NCBI GenBank assembly: GCA_016125385.1
Contig: WGLV01000048.1
Coordinates: forward strand, 1 to 54,466
DNA length: 54,466 nucleotides
Source: a bacterium
Lineage (GTDB): Bacteria > Hinthialibacterota > Hinthialibacteria > Hinthialibacterales > Hinthialibacteraceae
Reading direction: 5' to 3'
Positions within the stretch are counted from its first letter, which is position 1, and each line of letters opens with the position of its first letter. A program made the translations under genes and the position numbers. Shown here in pieces: positions 1 through 8,475 of the stretch. The notes below the pieces were generated by a model. The model was not told where the DNA came from, made no database searches, and saw only the letters and a program-made list of their open reading frames with translations.

Positions 1-2
1 AT

Positions 3-1259
3 CCAACGGATGGAACTTTTTGTTTTGATTTTGACTTGTACGACAAATTGCAATACGCCGATGAGGCAGACTTGCAGGATTATCTTTTGAAAGACGGCTC
101 TAGCCGGCCGCAGCAAGTTTTGATTCCAGCGGCGGACCCCGATGAAGAACTCGATCACTATATTTCCATTACGGGTACGGTGACCGGGTACGACGGCCCC
201 TATCAATACGTACATGCTTTTTGCTCGGCGGAAGACAAGTTCGACGCCATCTATTCAGATCCGCCTCAACTCTACCACGAGAAATATCCGAATCGATGTG
301 ATGCGTATAGCCGCATCGTCTACGCCCGATCCAGCAATTCAATCAGTTTTACCCGCATGCATGACAGCAGCGGTTCGCTGGTGGACGGCGCGACGCCGGT
401 ATTAACCCACTGGCAGAGTGAAGCGATCGCATTTCATCCGGCTGCGACCACTTTTGTGCTTACCGGCGGTCCGATCAGTGGCCCCACTTACGAGCCTCTC
501 AGTTTAGTTGGGGTGGGCGGTCCCTCGGTAATCGAACTGGGCGATTATTATTACATGTTTTACACCCGCTGGTGGGATACGCGCGAGCAAAGCCGTGACC
601 CCAGCGTAACGGTCGCCTACCCCGATTACGGTTGGAATTCATTCATCAGCAGCGTGACTCTTGCTGGTACTACGCCTTCTTCATCCGATCCGGAATGGGC
701 TGATTGGATTCGATACTGGGCGAGAGAAAACGTCTGCGTGGCCCGGGCTCCCAAATACAATGTAAACTACAGCGGTTACGCCAGCAACTCTAACCCGTGG
801 ACGAAACACCATGAATATTACACGGGAAGCGGACGCGCGGATGAATGGACCAGCGCGATCAAGGGGTTGGATACGGCGGTTCTGCCCGATCCCGGCGTGT
901 ATGGTAAAGTCAGTTGGAATACGTACCTGGAACGCTACGTTATGATTACCATGGACGCGCAGAATTACGGGTATTTCTACATTCAGGAGGCGACCAATCC
1001 GGCGAAGACGGACTGGCACGATATGATTCTGAATGACTGGAGTCCGCGAATCGCCATCGATATGGCTGATGTTGAGAAAGGGTATGAAAAGCGTATCAGT
1101 TACCCAACGATCATTGGCGATACCGATAAAACAACCGCGCGTTACAATGCGATGTATTACGCGATGGAAGTGAACGACACAAATGGAACCATTCATGATG
1201 GCTTTGTAACTGGAACGCATTATATGCGGCGGGTTACCTCATTCGAATTTGTGAAGTGA
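3..1259 (+). CDS. Secreted-type beta-propeller protein, GH43/GH32-like fold (5'-partial)
   Basis: The frame is open from the first complete codon, so the gene is cut by the left window edge and the true start is outside. The visible 418 or so residues contain a repeated propeller-blade signature: 'GGPSVIELGDYYYMFYTRWWD' near the middle, then 'YGKVSWNTYLERYVMITMD' and a C-terminal blade with 'ISYPTIIGD'. These phrases (ligand-side blade start, 'YYMFYT', 'WNTYLERYVM') are typical of five-bladed propellers of the GH43/GH32/GH68 superfamily and related non-catalytic proteins. I cannot assign a full catalytic triad, so a glycoside hydrolase activity is only possible. Many aromatic residues fit an extracellular glycan-related protein. 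The stop lies 4 bases before the next gene's ATG, suggesting one operon. Confidence 0.6.
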   Translation, partial: PTDGTFCFDFDLYDKLQYADEADLQDYLLKDGSSRPQQVLIPAADPDEELDHYISITGTVTGYDGPYQYVHAFCSAEDKFDAIYSDPPQLYHEKYPNRCDAYSRIVYARSSNSISFTRMHDSSGSLVDGATPVLTHWQSEAIAFHPAATTFVLTGGPISGPTYEPLSLVGVGGPSVIELGDYYYMFYTRWWDTREQSRDPSVTVAYPDYGWNSFISSVTLAGTTPSSSDPEWADWIRYWARENVCVARAPKYNVNYSGYASNSNPWTKHHEYYTGSGRADEWTSAIKGLDTAVLPDPGVYGKVSWNTYLERYVMITMDAQNYGYFYIQEATNPAKTDWHDMILNDWSPRIAIDMADVEKGYEKRISYPTIIGDTDKTTARYNAMYYAMEVNDTNGTIHDGFVTGTHYMRRVTSFEFVK

Positions 1260-1263
1260 CGTC

Positions 1264-2745
1264 ATGAAATCGAAATTTGTCTCTTTTTTGCATGTTTTAA
1301 TATTTGCAGGCATTGCTAATGCTGAACTAAAAATGTCTGGCAGAGTAGTCCCATGCTCAACTGATTCTGAAGGCCACTATTATTATGCGAGCATGCCAGT
1401 AATTGATTCAAGTGGTGATTGGCTTGGCTTTAGCGCGTTTGGCGGTTTGTCACCGGGGCAGCGTCCATTGTCATCTGGTTCTTCCGGTTTGGTGTATCTA
1501 CTAAACACTGAAACGAGGAAAGTGGAATTGATTTCGAAGACTCAATCTGGTGATGTATTATCTCATTCGGACGCTGCGCCGTATGCTTTCCATTGCAATG
1601 CGAGTTGGATTCAATCTACTGGAAATTTAGTAGCATTTACCGCCAATACGGAAAGAATTCTTGGAATTCCTAATGACAAACAACCATTGCCAGCGACTTA
1701 TTTGTGGGTTCGCGATCCATTTCAGATTGTTGCTCCCATGCCACTGGTGGATGGCTATGCGGCGTCGAACCAGAACGGGGAAGGGAAACTGGACATCAGT
1801 GGGCAATTTGTTTTTTATTCTTCATCCAAACGCCCTGAATTCGTGATGTGTGAGAATACGGATTTTAATTTTGGTACGCTCTACCGCCAGAACTGGCGTA
1901 CAGGGGAAGTGAAATGTCTTGGGCGGAATGAGTTTGGACAAACGTTGAATCGAGAAGTTCGGTTTTTGGAAGCAAGTTCCGATGGACGTTATATTCTAAT
2001 GGAATGCAGTTCGACAAATATTTTTAACAACGAGGAGTTTGCTTCGGATCAGGAATATAAAAATTCCGATCCCGGTTGGCAGAACCTGATCGTGCAAGAC
2101 ATCGAGAACGGAGAGAATGATCTGATTACAATGGGTTTCGATGGTGAGATTGCTAATAACAACAACAACATTGCAGTGCAGCCTTGGCGTTTTCTCTTCT
2201 TTGATCTGACCTTATCCGCCGATATGAGCGACGATGCCCGAATCGTTTCTTTCTGGTCGCGGGCCTCCAACCTCGACCCAAACGCCGCGTCCGCCTGGGC
2301 GCACGTGTATGTTTTTGACCGCCAGACCCGAGAAATGAAGGCTATTGCCGATCTGCCTGAATTACCGTGGCAAGGCCGAACTACGACAGGGGCTGTGTAT
2401 GGATATGATCCAGTCGGTCCGTACTGGACCCGCGTTAGCGGCGACGGACGCTTCGTTTTTTACGGGGAGGCGGAATATAATTATAACGAACTGAAGATAT
2501 ACCGATACAATACCGTGACCAGCAAAACTGACGTTGTTCTGAATGACAATGATGTACCCTTTTTAGATATGCATGCGCGATTCAGTACGCCTTCGGTGAA
2601 TTACGATGGGTCGGTGGTGGCGTTTTCGTCGCAGTCGAACAACCTCGTCCCCGGCATGGCGCCGCTCAACGACTGGAAGGTCTTCCTCCTTCAATTGCCC
2701 GTCGAACCCGCCTCCACCACGAAGTCATGGGACCGCCTGCGATAG
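1264..2745 (+). CDS. Secreted PD40/TolB-like seven-bladed beta-propeller protein
   Basis: The N-terminus (MKSKFVSFLHVLIFAGIANA) is a clear signal peptide with an ANA-type cleavage site. The rest is built of PD40-like blades; I count about seven turns of the form 'sxDGxxVxFxSxxxNL' (for example 'SSDGRYILMECSSTN', 'SGDGRFVFYGEAE', 'NYDGSVVAFSSQSNNLVPG'). Such proteins are exported and usually bind rather than catalyse; no function can be given. It begins 4 bases after the preceding propeller gene and so is probably cotranscribed with it. It ends only 4 bases before the convergent glycosyltransferase. The first two thirds look clearly more AT-rich than the last third and the neighbours, which may indicate mosaic origin. 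Confidence 0.7.
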   Translation: MKSKFVSFLHVLIFAGIANAELKMSGRVVPCSTDSEGHYYYASMPVIDSSGDWLGFSAFGGLSPGQRPLSSGSSGLVYLLNTETRKVELISKTQSGDVLSHSDAAPYAFHCNASWIQSTGNLVAFTANTERILGIPNDKQPLPATYLWVRDPFQIVAPMPLVDGYAASNQNGEGKLDISGQFVFYSSSKRPEFVMCENTDFNFGTLYRQNWRTGEVKCLGRNEFGQTLNREVRFLEASSDGRYILMECSSTNIFNNEEFASDQEYKNSDPGWQNLIVQDIENGENDLITMGFDGEIANNNNNIAVQPWRFLFFDLTLSADMSDDARIVSFWSRASNLDPNAASAWAHVYVFDRQTREMKAIADLPELPWQGRTTTGAVYGYDPVGPYWTRVSGDGRFVFYGEAEYNYNELKIYRYNTVTSKTDVVLNDNDVPFLDMHARFSTPSVNYDGSVVAFSSQSNNLVPGMAPLNDWKVFLLQLPVEPASTTKSWDRLR

Positions 2746-2749
2746 CGGA

Positions 2750-3913
2750 TCATGAACGCATGGCGTTGATCTCTATCCGGTAGGCTTCTTCCAGCGAATC
2801 GGCGTGGGTGGACCAGTTGTATTTCGATTCGGCGAAGCGGCGGCCCGCCGCGCCCATGCGGTGGCGCGTCTCCGCGTCATTCAACAATTTCACCGCTTCG
2901 TTCGCCATCGAGGCCGCGTCGCCGCACGGGGTGCAGATACCCGCGTCGTTCAACATCACCGGCGCCTCGCCCACATGCGACGCCACAACGGGAAGCCCCA
3001 TCGCCAGATATTCCGCGATCTTGAGAGGCGACTTCGCGCGAGTCACGTCGTTTTCCTCGAACGGGGCGAGCGCCAGATCGGCCAGCGCCAGATAACGCGG
3101 GACCTCGTCTCCCGCGATGTAATCGGTAAAGCGGACGCGATCCGCGACTCCGAGCGCTTCAGCGCGGGCGCGGATGGCGGGCAGTTTTCGCCCTCCGCCG
3201 ACGATAAGCAAAGCGGCTTGAGGAAACTCGCGCCGGACATGGACGAGCGCTTCGACGGCCTGTTCGGCGTAACTGGCTACTTCCAACTGGCCGTGGTAGG
3301 TCAGGACGGGCGAGCCCAGTTGCAGCGATTGAGCCAGGGCGGCGTCTTTTTCGCGAGGATGAAAGCGGTCGACGTCCGCGCCCACCGGGGCGTCCCACAG
3401 CCGGTCCGCGCGGGCGCCCCATCGCAGGGCCGTCTGGCGCAGAAACGCGCTGGCGGCCGTCATTCCGTCGCATAGCGAGGGCATGAGGCGGTCCCAGCGG
3501 CCCGCGATCCAGCCCGCCCATGCGGAGCCGGTCAGTTCTTCGGCGATGCCGCGTTCCCAATCGTCCCAATCGTAATGGAGCGGGATGTTCCAATGTCTCG
3601 CCAGGGCGATCGCGGGCAGGGAGGCGTCCGGGTAGGCTTTCCACAAGTGGACGACCTCCGGCGCGGGTTCGATACGGCGCAGGCGCAGGATGTTGGCGCG
3701 AATATAGGCCGCGCCCCGGGGCAGAGAGATTAACTCCGCGCCGAAATCGGTGGGCCGCGCCACCGGGGGCAACTCTTTCTGGCGGGCGGGGTGGATGAAA
3801 TCGGTCAATATGACCTTATGCCCGCGCCGGGCCAGTTGTTCCGCCTGACAGAGGATTCGCCTGGCGCATGAGACCGAGCTCAGGTCGAATCGCTGTATCA
3901 TCAGTATTTTCAT
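2750..3913 (-). CDS. Glycosyltransferase family 4 (GT-B)
   Basis: A 387-residue GT-B glycosyltransferase that should transfer a sugar from a nucleotide donor during surface glycan synthesis. The N-terminal Rossmann fold starts MKILMIQRFD. The C-terminal domain has the donor-binding signature 'SPLKIAEYLAMGLPVVA', with the two glutamate-spaced positions typical of GT4, followed by 'GEAPVMLNDAGICTPCGD'. I place the start at the ATG at 3913 because the protein then begins exactly at the first beta strand; an in-frame ATG at 3985 would add 24 unrelated residues. It stands alone, convergent with the propeller genes and divergent from the cohesin protein. Acceptor and sugar are unknown. Confidence 0.85.
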   Translation of the reverse strand: MKILMIQRFDLSSVSCARRILCQAEQLARRGHKVILTDFIHPARQKELPPVARPTDFGAELISLPRGAAYIRANILRLRRIEPAPEVVHLWKAYPDASLPAIALARHWNIPLHYDWDDWERGIAEELTGSAWAGWIAGRWDRLMPSLCDGMTAASAFLRQTALRWGARADRLWDAPVGADVDRFHPREKDAALAQSLQLGSPVLTYHGQLEVASYAEQAVEALVHVRREFPQAALLIVGGGRKLPAIRARAEALGVADRVRFTDYIAGDEVPRYLALADLALAPFEENDVTRAKSPLKIAEYLAMGLPVVASHVGEAPVMLNDAGICTPCGDAASMANEAVKLLNDAETRHRMGAAGRRFAESKYNWSTHADSLEEAYRIEINAMRS

Positions 3914-4216
3914 AGGGATAAATCGATGATCCGCCAACGGGCGTTTATCTTTTTTCGATCGGTTGAACGGGCTGATCCAAACCATGGAGCGGGGATAACC
4001 CCCGGGGCAAGTCGGGAGAGCCGCGTTATGTTATACTTATAGAAACCTCTGCGAAGATACTGTTAAAAATATCAGAAAAGAAGACAAAAAATAAGATAAC
4101 CAGTTGAAATTGACGGGAGATTTCGCTATCGTTATTAGACTTTGCCTGTATTTTCGCATAGTAGTTGTGTGTAACCACAAACAATAACAGACAGAACGAA
4201 TTGCTCGGAGGCGCCA
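3914..4216. other. Divergent intergenic region (glycosyltransferase / cohesin gene)
   Basis: About 300 bases between two divergent genes, with an AT-rich centre. A sigma-70-like promoter for the rightward gene is described separately. For the leftward gene only weak TATAAG/TATAAC-like hexamers near 4030-4045 are visible, without a good -35 at standard spacing. No structured RNA was recognised. Confidence 0.5.
4110..4138 (+). promoter_or_regulatory. Candidate sigma-70 promoter for cohesin/dockerin gene
   Basis: TTGACG at 4110-4115 (5 of 6 matches to the -35 consensus), a 17-base spacer and TATTAG at 4133-4138 (4 of 6). The start codon at 4217 is preceded by GGAGG at 4206-4210. Prediction from sequence only. 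Confidence 0.45.
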
Positions 4217-7165
4217 ATGCGGATACCACGCGTATTCACGATTCCGCTCATTACAATCTTGTGTTTGGTCAGCGTTTCGTCATCGTTTGCGGCGGGCGCG
4301 GTATCACTCACCCCGCAGTCAAACAGCGTGAAGGTGGGCGAGGCGGCCGCCTTCGACGTATACATGCAATCGTCCGACCCCTTCAGCGCTTATCTGCTGG
4401 AGTTCCAGTTCGATGGTTCGACGGTGGCTTCACCTCAGTTCGCTTTTACCGCCGACTGGGCTTCGACGCCTGACCCCGTCGGCCCCATCGTGACGCAGAA
4501 CGACAGCCAGGTGCTGGTTCAGACCTCGCTGGTCAACTCAGGCCCCGGCCTCGCGTTTAACGACGCGACCCGAATCGGGACGCTGACCGTCGTGCCCCAG
4601 GCCGCCGGTACGCTGAACGCGAACATCGGCCTCGCCAACGTTTTCGCCAACGGGCTGTTGAACCCCGAAGGCGCCGCCGTTACCGGCACGGGCGCCAGCG
4701 TGACGGTTGAGCCGAACACCGTGGTTCTTGGCGACGCGAACGGCAACGGCCGTTTCGACATCGGCGACGCGCTGGTGATCCAGCAGTTTCTCGCCGAACT
4801 TCGTCCCAGCCTGCCGAACCCCGACGCGGCGGATATTAACCAGAACGGCCGTATCGACATCGGCGACGCGCTGTTTATTCAGCAGGTTCTCGCTGAATTG
4901 CGTCCCAATCCGAATCAGGCGAACTCGATCTTCTTCGCCTTCGCGAATGGTCCGGCTCCGAGCCAGATCGATACCGCGCCTCTGGGCGATGCGAATAATG
5001 ACGGCGTTGTGAATTCAGACGACGCGGTTTTGATTCAGAAAGCGCTGGTTGGTCTGGCGGAAGTCGCGAATCCCTCCGCCGCCGATATGAACCAGAACGG
5101 TCATGTCGACATCGGCGACGCGCTGTACATTCAGCAGGTGGTTGAAGGGACGCGTTCCGATCCAAACGACCCTAACTCAGTGTTTGAATACGCTTATAAC
5201 GAAAGCTGGTTTATCAGCCCGTTGCAGGTCGCGGAAATGACCGCGACGGTTGTGTTCCCCGCCGGGCCCTTCGCGGCGGGAGAAAAACCGGTTGGACAGT
5301 TGATCATCAACGTCGGCGCGAATACGGTTCTCGGCGCCTACGACTTTGAGATCACCTATGATTCGAACGTGGTCACGATCGCGAAATCGGATGTTCAGAA
5401 CGGTTCCGCGCCCGAGATGAGCGCTCCGCTGGTGAATATTCCTTCACCGGGCCGCTTAAAGATGAACGCGCTGAACGCGAGCAGCTTTGATTCGCCGACC
5501 GGTGAAGTCAATGTCGCGGTACTTACGTTTACCGTCAGCGCCGTTCAGGGAACCTCGACTCAGATCGCAATCAATCCGGCGGCGAGTGAAGCGCAGGACG
5601 TGAACTTCAGTACGATTCCGCTGACCTTCCAGCCGAGCGCGATCAACTTCCCGACACAGGCTCAACCGACCGCTACGCCGGTCGTCGAGACGCCGACGAA
5701 CACGCCGGTTCCTCCGACGAATACCCCGGTTCCACCGACCAATACGCCGGTACCGCCAACGGCGACCGCGCAACCTGAAACTCCGACGAACACGCCGGTT
5801 CCTCCGACGAATACTCCGGTTCCGCCGACCAATACGCCGGCCGCCCCGACCGCGACGCCTGAATCACCGACGGCGACCCCGGTAGGCGAGACCGCGACGG
5901 CGACTCCGGTTCCGCCGACGAATACGCCGGTTCCTCCGACGGCGACGCCTGAATCACCGACGGCGACCCCGGTAGGCGAGACCGCGACGGCAACTCCGGT
6001 TCCTCCGACGAATACGCCGGTTCCTCCGACGGCGACGCCTGAATCACCGACGGCGACCCCGGTAGGCGAGACGGCGACGGCGACTCCGGTTCCTCCGACG
6101 AATACGCCAGTTCCTCCGACGGCGACGCCTGAATCACCGACGGCGACCCCGGTAGGCGAGACGGCGACGGCGACTCCGGTTCCTCCGACGAATACGCCGG
6201 TTCCGCCGACCAACACCCCGGTTCCTCCGACGGTTACTCCGGTTCAACCGACCGCGACGCCGACGCTGGCTCCGACTCCGACTCCGACCGTGACTCCGAC
6301 TCCGATTCAGGTCGCTATTGGTCCTGACACGGGTCTGATTGAACTGTCGTACAAAGGCTTGCTGGTCGAGCGCGGCTCTGAAACGGGAACCTCGCTTGAA
6401 GTCAGCGACTTCTTCAACACCAAACCGATCGATCTCGAACTGATCGGCTCCACCACCGTGGTGACCAACGTGAACGGCGAGATTTATCCGGCCGACATGG
6501 CGATCGCGGGCGGCGACGGCTCAGAGCTGGTTCCGGGCGAGGTTATCGACATGGAACCGCTGGTCTCCGGCGGCGCGCTTCAGGGCTACCTGGTTCTCGA
6601 CCGCATGGGCAACGTCCATACCTATGGAACAGCCCAGTTCCTCGGCGACGCGGAATACATTCGCACGATCCGCTTCGGCAGCCTGCGCTTTACTCAGGCG
6701 GTGGCCAACGCGGTCGATCTCGAAGTCGTGCCGAATCCGGCCGGCGGCAACTTTGGTTACTACATCCTCAGCCGTGAAGGCGCGATCGATAAGTATGGAA
6801 CCGTGCCCGACCTGGCGCCGATCGACACCGCCGTCTTTGGCGCGCCGGAAGCCTTCGACCTGTTGACCGATGGTCTTGGCAACGTAACCGGTTACCGCGT
6901 GTTGAATGAATTCGGCCAGATCATTCAGTGGACCGCGGCGGATGGCTTCGTCGCGGTGCAGGCCGAGGTCTTGCGGGCCAACGCCAGCGAACCGCTGCCG
7001 GTTGATTTCGTTGAGATCGAAGGCGCGTACTTCGTCTTGAATGAGCGCGGTGAAGTCTTCGGTCCGGACGTCGTCGCATCGCCCGAGGCGTTGCGCGGCA
7101 TCATCGGCGACCGTGGCTACATCGATCTGGAAGCGGGCGTATTGACCGCTCCTTCCGGCGAGTAA
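4217..7165 (+). CDS. Secreted cohesin/dockerin protein with Thr-Pro linker and C-terminal propeller-like domain
   Basis: A 982-residue exported protein. Residues 1-26 form a signal peptide (cleavage after SFAA). Residues about 27-168 look like a cohesin-type beta-sandwich. Two dockerin type I modules follow (about 170-232 and 256-311), each with two calcium loops: 'DANGNGRFDIGD', 'DINQNGRIDIGD', 'DANNDGVVNSDD', 'DMNQNGHVDIGD'. A second cohesin-like domain spans about 340-475. A Thr/Pro linker of roughly 220 residues contains four 30-residue repeats, and the C-terminal domain (700-982) repeats 'xGNVxxYGT', 'EGAIDKYGT', 'EFGQIIQW' like a propeller. Carrying both partner modules in one chain suggests self-assembly or an extracellular scaffold; this is inference. 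RBS GGAGG lies 6 bases before the ATG. The gene is followed after 57 bases by an outer-membrane barrel gene. Confidence 0.8.
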   Translation: MRIPRVFTIPLITILCLVSVSSSFAAGAVSLTPQSNSVKVGEAAAFDVYMQSSDPFSAYLLEFQFDGSTVASPQFAFTADWASTPDPVGPIVTQNDSQVLVQTSLVNSGPGLAFNDATRIGTLTVVPQAAGTLNANIGLANVFANGLLNPEGAAVTGTGASVTVEPNTVVLGDANGNGRFDIGDALVIQQFLAELRPSLPNPDAADINQNGRIDIGDALFIQQVLAELRPNPNQANSIFFAFANGPAPSQIDTAPLGDANNDGVVNSDDAVLIQKALVGLAEVANPSAADMNQNGHVDIGDALYIQQVVEGTRSDPNDPNSVFEYAYNESWFISPLQVAEMTATVVFPAGPFAAGEKPVGQLIINVGANTVLGAYDFEITYDSNVVTIAKSDVQNGSAPEMSAPLVNIPSPGRLKMNALNASSFDSPTGEVNVAVLTFTVSAVQGTSTQIAINPAASEAQDVNFSTIPLTFQPSAINFPTQAQPTATPVVETPTNTPVPPTNTPVPPTNTPVPPTATAQPETPTNTPVPPTNTPVPPTNTPAAPTATPESPTATPVGETATATPVPPTNTPVPPTATPESPTATPVGETATATPVPPTNTPVPPTATPESPTATPVGETATATPVPPTNTPVPPTATPESPTATPVGETATATPVPPTNTPVPPTNTPVPPTVTPVQPTATPTLAPTPTPTVTPTPIQVAIGPDTGLIELSYKGLLVERGSETGTSLEVSDFFNTKPIDLELIGSTTVVTNVNGEIYPADMAIAGGDGSELVPGEVIDMEPLVSGGALQGYLVLDRMGNVHTYGTAQFLGDAEYIRTIRFGSLRFTQAVANAVDLEVVPNPAGGNFGYYILSREGAIDKYGTVPDLAPIDTAVFGAPEAFDLLTDGLGNVTGYRVLNEFGQIIQWTAADGFVAVQAEVLRANASEPLPVDFVEIEGAYFVLNERGEVFGPDVVASPEALRGIIGDRGYIDLEAGVLTAPSGE
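5861..6220 (+). repeat. Four tandem 90-bp repeats coding the Thr-Pro linker
   Basis: The segment beginning GAATCACCGACGGCGACCCC recurs at 5861, 5951, 6041 and 6131, an exact 90-base period. Copies differ by a few synonymous changes (GACC/GACG, CCGCC/CCTCC). Each encodes 30 residues of P/T/V/A/E-rich linker. Near identity at DNA level implies recent duplication or conversion, and the copy number may vary between strains. Confidence 0.9.
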
Positions 7166-7222
7166 GTGAGTGAGCAACGAGTAGCCGCGTATATTCGAGA
7201 CGCGAGATAAGGACTGATAACC

Positions 7223-8374
7223 ATGACAACAAACCGAACGACGTGGGGGTTCGTAAACATGATCCGAGGTTGCGTGAAGTTGTTGGCGCTTGGCTTGATC
7301 TCCACCGTCTGCCTGGGGACCTCCCCGGCTCAGGCGCAGAACGATTACGAGGCGCTGTATAACCGGTACCTCTATCATTACGTTGGCGTGCCCGCCCGGT
7401 CCGCCGCGATGGGCGGCGCATACACCGCGCTCAAAGGCGGAGACATGGCGCTGTATGGCAACCCCGCCAGCCTCGGCTTTCAGAAAGACACTTATCTGTC
7501 GGTGAAAGGCGGGTTGCGAGACGTTTCAAGCGACAGTTCGCTGGATATCGGCGGCTTCTCCGATGTTTCCACGATCAATAACGATCTGTGGGACGCGGGG
7601 CTTGGTCTCGTGTATCCCTTCGAATGGGGCGCGTTGAGCGTTTCATACGACTACAGCAAGGATGAAGCGGATTCGGATTCGTTTAATATTCTGGGTTCGC
7701 GTTTCAAAACCAGTTCCGAACTCGAACGTCACACAATTTCACTGGGCGGCGGTTACTCCATCAATGAATGCTGGGCGATCGGTTATCGCTACAGCTTCAT
7801 CACGTGGGACCGCGACAGCGTCTTGCGCGACGTCGGCGCTTTTGTCCCGACCACGGTCGCTTCGTGGAGCGACGATTTTGACGGTCATCGCAACCATTTC
7901 GGTACCCAGTATGAGTATGGAGCCTATCGCTTTGGTCTGGACGGTATGTTCGGGCTTGGTGACAGCTCTAATGACGCGGCTGGCGATTCGGACCGTGATG
8001 AGTGGGGCGTCCGGGGCGGCGCGGCGTATGACTTCTCCGAACAGTTCCCCATGCTGGTCACTCTTGATCTCAGTTTTGATAACCGCGATCAGGACGGCGG
8101 CGGCTTCAACAACAGCGAAGATCTGTTCGGCGTTCACGTCGGCGCCGAGTACGAAGCGGTTGAAAACCTGTTCGTCCGCGCCGGTTATATGTATGAAGAT
8201 TACTCATACGATGACGACGCGAACGCCTTTAAGGCCGACGCCGGGATCAGCGGCTATACCGCCGGTCTTGGTTATTCGTGGAACCAGTTCACGCTGGACT
8301 ATGGTTTCATGTTCATGGACGTTGGCGGCGATGGCGATCTGGTTCACGTCTTCAACATCGGTTATCACTTCTAA
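7223..8374 (+). CDS. PorV/FadL-like outer-membrane beta-barrel protein
   Basis: A 383-residue protein with an N-terminal signal peptide ending in 'SPAQAQ'. The PorV/UPF0164-type hallmark 'RSAAMGGAYTALKGGDMALYGNP' follows near residues 55-85. Alternating hydrophobic strands fill the rest, and the chain ends in 'FNIGYHF', the terminal aromatic of barrels assembled by BAM. It most likely sits in the outer membrane. In Bacteroidota PorV partners type IX secretion, but no other T9SS component is seen here, so transport or shuttle function is open. The start may be 7223 (AAGGA upstream) or 7259 (GGGGG upstream); the second gives a more compact signal peptide. It is cotranscribed with the cohesin/dockerin gene and ends just before a strong terminator. 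Confidence 0.75.
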   Translation: MTTNRTTWGFVNMIRGCVKLLALGLISTVCLGTSPAQAQNDYEALYNRYLYHYVGVPARSAAMGGAYTALKGGDMALYGNPASLGFQKDTYLSVKGGLRDVSSDSSLDIGGFSDVSTINNDLWDAGLGLVYPFEWGALSVSYDYSKDEADSDSFNILGSRFKTSSELERHTISLGGGYSINECWAIGYRYSFITWDRDSVLRDVGAFVPTTVASWSDDFDGHRNHFGTQYEYGAYRFGLDGMFGLGDSSNDAAGDSDRDEWGVRGGAAYDFSEQFPMLVTLDLSFDNRDQDGGGFNNSEDLFGVHVGAEYEAVENLFVRAGYMYEDYSYDDDANAFKADAGISGYTAGLGYSWNQFTLDYGFMFMDVGGDGDLVHVFNIGYHF

Positions 8375-8400
8375 GCGATACGTATTCTGATGAAAACAAA

Positions 8401-8430
8401 GGCGGTCCGGTTTTCCGGGCCGCCTTTTTT
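8401..8430 (+). terminator. Rho-independent terminator
   Basis: GGCGGTCCGG-TTTT-CCGGGCCGCC forms a 10-bp stem (one G-T pair) with a 4-base loop, followed by six Ts. It closes the cohesin/barrel operon. On the other strand the tail is TTTGTTTTC, so it may also help end the convergent glycan operon. Confidence 0.9.
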
Positions 8431-8475
8431 GTTAGCGATTGCGATATGAGATCGTCTTGTCAGCGTGCAGGAGGG

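Noticed and set aside
5662-6216. Minus-strand frame of Val/Gly repeats
   Set aside because: Antisense shadow of the Thr-Pro linker repeats.
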